DNA of 49,956 bases. Origin: Paludibacteraceae bacterium (GTDB lineage: Bacteria; Bacteroidota; Bacteroidia; Bacteroidales; Paludibacteraceae). Of the stretch, positions 46,311 to 49,956 are shown in pieces (the first letter of the stretch is position 1; every line of letters starts with the position of its first letter). The stretch covers positions 1 to 49,956 of the forward strand of contig JAQUTW010000015.1 of NCBI GenBank assembly GCA_028694215.1. The letters run 5' to 3'. The position numbers and the translations under genes are program-made. The notes beneath the pieces are model-generated. The model saw only the letters and a list, made by a program, of their open reading frames with translations, made no database searches and was not told the DNA's origin.

Positions 46311-47588
46311 ATGACAGTACAGACGAAACATACCATAATCAATGGCGATAGCCGCAAAATGAGCGAATTGAAAGATAAATCCGTTCATTTGATTGTTACG
46401 TCTCCGCCTTATTGGCAACTAAAAGATTATGGAACCGACAGCCAAATCGGGTTTAATGACAGTTACGAAAATTATATTAATCATTTGAATTTGGTTTGGA
46501 AAGAATGTTTTCGCGTATTGCACGATGGTTGCCGTTTGTGTATCAATATTGGCGACCAATTTGCCCGTTCTGTTTATTATGGAAGATATAAAGTAATTCC
46601 CATTCATTCCGAAATTATCCGTTTCTGCGAAACAATAGGTTTCGATTTTATGGGACAGATTATTTGGCAAAAAGCCACCACTATGAATACAACCGGAGGC
46701 GGTGCTGTTATGGGCAGTTTTCCAAATCCGCGCAATGGTATTGTAAAGCTTGATTTTGAGTATATTTTGCTTTTCAAAAAGCAGGGAACAGCACCAAAAC
46801 CCACACTTGAACAGAAAGCCAATTCGGCAATGACTAATGAGGAATGGAATACTTATTTTAACGGACACTGGTATTTTAACGGAGTCAAACAAGATAAGCA
46901 TTTGGCGATGTTTCCTGAAGAATTGCCGCACCGCTTAATTAAAATGTTTTCGTTTCCTGAAGAAACAGTTTTAGATCCGTTTATGGGAAGCGGAACAACC
47001 GCTTTAGCGGCAAAAAACTTGCAACGGAACTCTATTGGTTATGAAATCAATTCGGATTTTATTCCGATTATTAAGGAAAAAATCGGGAAAACGAATCTTT
47101 ATGTCAAGACTGACATTGAGGTCGTGAAACAAAATACAACTGTTGATTTTAAAACGGAAATAAAATCGTTGCCGTATCAATTTATTGACACACACAAAAT
47201 TGATAAGAAGATAGACGTAAAACAACTGCAGTTTGGTTCTAAAATTGACAGCCAAAGCACAGCAAAGCGCAAAGAATTGTTTTCTGTAAAAGAAGTGATA
47301 AGTCCGGAACTTGTAATTTTAAACAATGGCTTGACAGTCCGTCTGATAGGTGTCAAACAAAATCCTCAAATCAATGGACGGGCAATCGCTTATCTGAAAG
47401 AAAAAGTTTCGGGAAAACGAATATTTTTAAAATATGACAACCAAAAATATGATAGCCAAAATAATTTGATGGTGTATTTGTATTTGGAAAATAAAACATT
47501 TATAAATGCTCATTTGCTCAAAGACAAAATGGCATTGGTAGATGATACAATGGACTTTAAATATAAAAGCAAATTTAATACCTTGTAA
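46311..47588 (+). CDS. Beta-class DNA methyltransferase (probably N4-cytosine) with SNase-like C-terminal domain
   Basis: This 425-residue site-specific DNA methyltransferase has catalytic motif IV TSPPYW at residues 30-35 and the SAM motif DPFMGSGTT at 222-230. The order IV then I defines the beta class, and a (T)SPPY motif is typical of N4-cytosine enzymes. The target recognition region lies between. Residues of about 325-425 look like a staphylococcal-nuclease fold (VRLIGV at 343-348, AIAYLKEKVSGKRIFLKYD, then MVYLYLENKTFINAHLLKDKMALV), but the acidic catalytic residues and the second arginine of SNase are missing. The gene is AT-rich, unlike the V-ATPase genes around it. It starts 6 bases after DUF2764 and ends 2 bases before the endonuclease gene. 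Confidence 0.88.
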   Translation: MTVQTKHTIINGDSRKMSELKDKSVHLIVTSPPYWQLKDYGTDSQIGFNDSYENYINHLNLVWKECFRVLHDGCRLCINIGDQFARSVYYGRYKVIPIHSEIIRFCETIGFDFMGQIIWQKATTMNTTGGGAVMGSFPNPRNGIVKLDFEYILLFKKQGTAPKPTLEQKANSAMTNEEWNTYFNGHWYFNGVKQDKHLAMFPEELPHRLIKMFSFPEETVLDPFMGSGTTALAAKNLQRNSIGYEINSDFIPIIKEKIGKTNLYVKTDIEVVKQNTTVDFKTEIKSLPYQFIDTHKIDKKIDVKQLQFGSKIDSQSTAKRKELFSVKEVISPELVILNNGLTVRLIGVKQNPQINGRAIAYLKEKVSGKRIFLKYDNQKYDSQNNLMVYLYLENKTFINAHLLKDKMALVDDTMDFKYKSKFNTL

Positions 47589-47590
47589 AT

Positions 47591-48286
47591 ATGGGAAAAA
47601 GAGAACATAAACGTTATTCAATGGAGTTTGGTAAAAAAGAGAAGGTACTTAATTATGCTTTTCAAACCTATCAACTTTCAAGACCAAACAAAGTAGGTGC
47701 GGTAATGGCTTTAATTCGCCAATGCCAACCGCAAACAATTGAAGAATGGAAAACTTGGTATTTTGAAAATGCTAAAACTGATGGAAAAAATGCCTTTAAA
47801 ATAACAAAAGAGAGTTTATTGGAACTTGGTGAACGTCTTTATACCAAAATAACGGAAGTTGTTATACCGGAATGGCAAGAGGCTTTTAATCAATTAACTA
47901 AAGAAGATTGCATTGATTATATTTATAACTTAACAATAAATAGAACATTTGATGGATATTTGCGTGAGAAATCGGTTATTAATGATGGCTTAGCGAAAAT
48001 ATTTTCTGATACAGTATTTGAAGAAAGCGACCCGGAACTTGATCACGCAGGTGATATTGATTATGTGGCAAAAATAGGTGATAAAGCAATAGGAATACAA
48101 ATTAAACCAGTTACAGCTAAAGCTAATTTTGGTGCATATTCACTTACCGAACGAATGAAAGCAAGTTTTGCTGATTTTACTGAAAAATATGGAGGTAAAG
48201 TTTTTATCGTATTCAGTTTAGACGGTGAAATTGCTAATAAGGAAGTTATAGAAGAAATAAAAACAGAAATACAACGATTAAAATAA
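47591..48286 (+). CDS. MjaI-family-like type II restriction endonuclease
   Basis: I recognise this 231-residue protein as close to the MjaI restriction endonuclease family, whose archaeal founder cuts CTAG. Features shared as far as I recall are QPQTIEEWKTWYF, LGERLYTKITEVV and the conserved INRTFDGY. The likely PD-(D/E)xK-type active site is Asp155/Asp157 (HAGDIDYV) with Gln170-Ile-Lys172 (GIQIKPV), a variant with Gln in place of the second acid. It follows the methyltransferase gene by 2 bases and precedes V-ATPase subunit A by 15. A sample of its sequence has 20 G+C in 60 (47941-48000). The near absence of CTAG in this window agrees with the predicted specificity. Confidence 0.78.
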   Translation: MGKREHKRYSMEFGKKEKVLNYAFQTYQLSRPNKVGAVMALIRQCQPQTIEEWKTWYFENAKTDGKNAFKITKESLLELGERLYTKITEVVIPEWQEAFNQLTKEDCIDYIYNLTINRTFDGYLREKSVINDGLAKIFSDTVFEESDPELDHAGDIDYVAKIGDKAIGIQIKPVTAKANFGAYSLTERMKASFADFTEKYGGKVFIVFSLDGEIANKEVIEEIKTEIQRLK

Positions 48287-48301
48287 AAAACAAAAACATA
48301 T

Positions 48302-49956
48302 ATGGCAACAAAAGGAAAAGTTAAAGGTATCATTGCCAACCTTGTAACGGTAGTGGTAGATGGTCCGGTAGCACAAAACGAAATTTGCTACATTACCATA
48401 GGCGACACGCGTCTGATGGCTGAAGTTATCAAAGTAACAGGCGAAAATGTGTATGTACAGGTATTTGAAAGTACGCGCGGTCTGAAAGTGGGCAACGAAG
48501 TAGATTTTACGGGACATATGCTCGAAGTAACACTCGGTCCGGGCTTGCTCAGCCGCAATTACGATGGATTGCAGAACGACCTCGACAAACTGACCGGCGT
48601 ATTCCTCAAACGTGGTGAATACAATTTTCCGCTCGACGAAGAAAAACTTTGGCAGTTTAAGCCTTTGGCAAAAACAGGCGACAAAGTGCAGACTGCCTCG
48701 TGGTTAGGCGAAGTGGACGAAAACTTTCAGCCACACAAAATTATGGTACCGTTTGTAATGCAGGGCGAATACACCGTTAAATCGGTGGTTGCCGCAGGCG
48801 AATATAAAATAAAAGATACCATTGCCGTCATTACCGACGAAGAAGGTAACGACCACGACATAACAATGATACAGAAATGGCCGGTAAAAAAAGCCATTAC
48901 CAACTATGTGGAAAAACCCCGTCCGTTTAAACTGTTGGAAACGGGTGTGCGTACTATTGACACTGCCAACCCGATAGTGGAAGGCGGTACCGGATTTATT
49001 CCCGGCCCGTTTGGTACGGGAAAAACGGTATTGCAGCACGCCATTTCGAAGCAGGCTGAAGCCGATATCGTAATTATTGCCGCCTGCGGCGAGCGTGCCA
49101 ACGAGGTAGTGGAAATTTTCGTAGAGTTCCCCGAACTGGAAGACCCGCACACCGGACGCAAACTGATGGAGCGTACCATTATTATTGCCAATACGAGTAA
49201 TATGCCCGTTGCCAGCCGTGAAGCGTCTGTTTACACCGCAATGACCATTGCCGAATATTACCGTTCTATGGGTTTGCGCGTATTGCTTATGGCCGACTCA
49301 ACTTCACGTTGGGCGCAGGCGTTGCGTGAAATGAGTAATCGTTTGGAAGAATTGCCCGGACAGGATGCTTTCCCGATGGACCTTTCGGCCATTATTGGCG
49401 CGTTTTACAGCCGTGCGGGATACGTGTATCTCAACAATGGCGCGACCGGTTCCATTACCTTTATCGGAACCGTTTCGCCTGCCGGCGGTAACCTGAAAGA
49501 GCCGGTTACGGAAGGTACCAAAAAAGCCGCTCGTTGCTTCTATGCATTGGAACAAAACCGTGCCGACCGCAAACGTTATCCGGCCGTGAACCCGATTGAA
49601 AGCTATTCTAAATATATCGAATATCCTGAATTTGAGGAATATATCAAAACCAAAATTCAGGGCGACTGGTTAGGCAAAGTCAATGAAATGAAAACGCTGT
49701 TGCAGCGCGGTAAAGAAGTGCAGGAGCAGATAAATATCCTTGGTGATGACGGTGTACCCGTAAATTATCACGAAACATTCTGGAAATCGGAAGTGATTGA
49801 CTTTGTGATTTTGCAACAAGACGCTTTCGACAAAATCGACTCGGTTTGTCCGCTCGAACGTCAGGAATTTATGCTCAACCTCGTAATGGATATTTGCCAC
49901 CACGATTACGATTTCGATAACTTCAACGATGTGGATAATTATTTCAAGAAAGTAAT
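48302..49956 (+). CDS. atpA: V-type ATP synthase subunit A, 3' end outside window
   Basis: This is the catalytic subunit of the rotary V/A-ATPase. The first 551 codons are present, of an expected 580-590 or so. After the N-terminal beta barrel and the bulge region (the family's non-homologous insert, about 110-180) comes the nucleotide-binding domain. The P-loop is GPFGTGKT at residues 235-242, where many relatives have Cys in place of Thr at the fifth position. Further on are CGERANEVVE, with the GER motif, and MADSTSRWAQALRE. The gene starts 15 bases after the endonuclease gene and has no promoter of its own in that gap, so its expression must run through the restriction-modification genes. 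Confidence 0.95.
   Translation, partial: MATKGKVKGIIANLVTVVVDGPVAQNEICYITIGDTRLMAEVIKVTGENVYVQVFESTRGLKVGNEVDFTGHMLEVTLGPGLLSRNYDGLQNDLDKLTGVFLKRGEYNFPLDEEKLWQFKPLAKTGDKVQTASWLGEVDENFQPHKIMVPFVMQGEYTVKSVVAAGEYKIKDTIAVITDEEGNDHDITMIQKWPVKKAITNYVEKPRPFKLLETGVRTIDTANPIVEGGTGFIPGPFGTGKTVLQHAISKQAEADIVIIAACGERANEVVEIFVEFPELEDPHTGRKLMERTIIIANTSNMPVASREASVYTAMTIAEYYRSMGLRVLLMADSTSRWAQALREMSNRLEELPGQDAFPMDLSAIIGAFYSRAGYVYLNNGATGSITFIGTVSPAGGNLKEPVTEGTKKAARCFYALEQNRADRKRYPAVNPIESYSKYIEYPEFEEYIKTKIQGDWLGKVNEMKTLLQRGKEVQEQINILGDDGVPVNYHETFWKSEVIDFVILQQDAFDKIDSVCPLERQEFMLNLVMDICHHDYDFDNFNDVDNYFKKV

Noticed and set aside
45495..46418. 307-codon open frame on the minus strand
   Set aside because: It lies antisense to the DUF2764 gene in G+C-richer DNA, where stop codons are rare in the shadow frame. 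It has no family resemblance and no promoter.
46300..48302. Direct repeats marking insertion of the restriction-modification module
   Set aside because: I compared both borders and saw only short A-rich similarity, not a convincing duplicated target site. No transposase or integrase is present.

Overview
The window reads as chromosome of a Bacteroidota bacterium, most likely Bacteroidales. Supporting signs are: SprA/Sov, the type IX secretion translocon; a V-type ATPase operon carrying the DUF2764 gene; a BACON-domain lipoprotein; DUF4301 and PG_1098-like genes; and repeated promoter-like signals of the Bacteroidetes type (TTTG, 19-21 bases, TAnnTTTG). Base composition is AT-rich apart from the V-ATPase genes. 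Most of the window is core housekeeping DNA. No tRNA, CRISPR array, insertion sequence or prophage was seen.

Layout. 1-232 is the 5' end of a minus-strand lipoprotein gene, almost identical to the start of a second gene at 23933-24985. 462-815 is RNase P RNA. 835-13707 is a plus-strand run: YihY-like membrane protein, NamZ-like muramidase (DUF1343), DUF4301, radical SAM YhcC, uridine kinase, PolB-like exonuclease, MltF-like transglycosylase, an unknown exported protein, RmlA and RmlC, a TerB-DnaJ protein and an S41 protease. A minus-strand methyltransferase (13696-14871) meets it tail to tail. Next come topoisomerase IV subunit A, a lipase-like lipoprotein, AroE (minus), the K+ uptake pair TrkH-TrkA, TadA and TrmN6. 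23768-23932 holds a hairpin and two palindromic repeats, followed by the BACON/FGE-like lipoprotein and a nucleoside phosphorylase. 26104-37195 is a minus-strand run in transcription order ruvA, sprA, clpP, clpX, a Ca2+/cation antiporter and an unlisted 48-residue gene. 37514-43852 holds a fused CarA-CarB carbamoyl-phosphate synthase and a PurF-like amidotransferase. truA (minus) and the V-ATPase operon diverge from overlapping promoters at 44719-44767.

The most notable locus is 44813-49956. The V-ATPase operon (subunit E, DUF2764, subunit A cut by the window end) is interrupted between DUF2764 and subunit A by a two-gene restriction-modification module: a beta-class, probably N4-cytosine, DNA methyltransferase with a C-terminal nuclease-like domain, and an MjaI-family-like endonuclease. 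The module sits in the same orientation with gaps of 6, 2 and 15 bases and no promoter that I can see, so it should be co-transcribed with the ion pump. MjaI cuts CTAG. Reading the whole window by eye I found only one CTAG (23941-23944), where base composition predicts well over a hundred, which fits long residence of a CTAG-specific system.

Other points of interest are the CarA-CarB fusion, a possible nucleotidyltransferase relationship for DUF4301, the duplicated lipoprotein 5' ends, the 28-base palindromes, a possibly leaderless trkH mRNA and the small gene at the end of the clpPX run.
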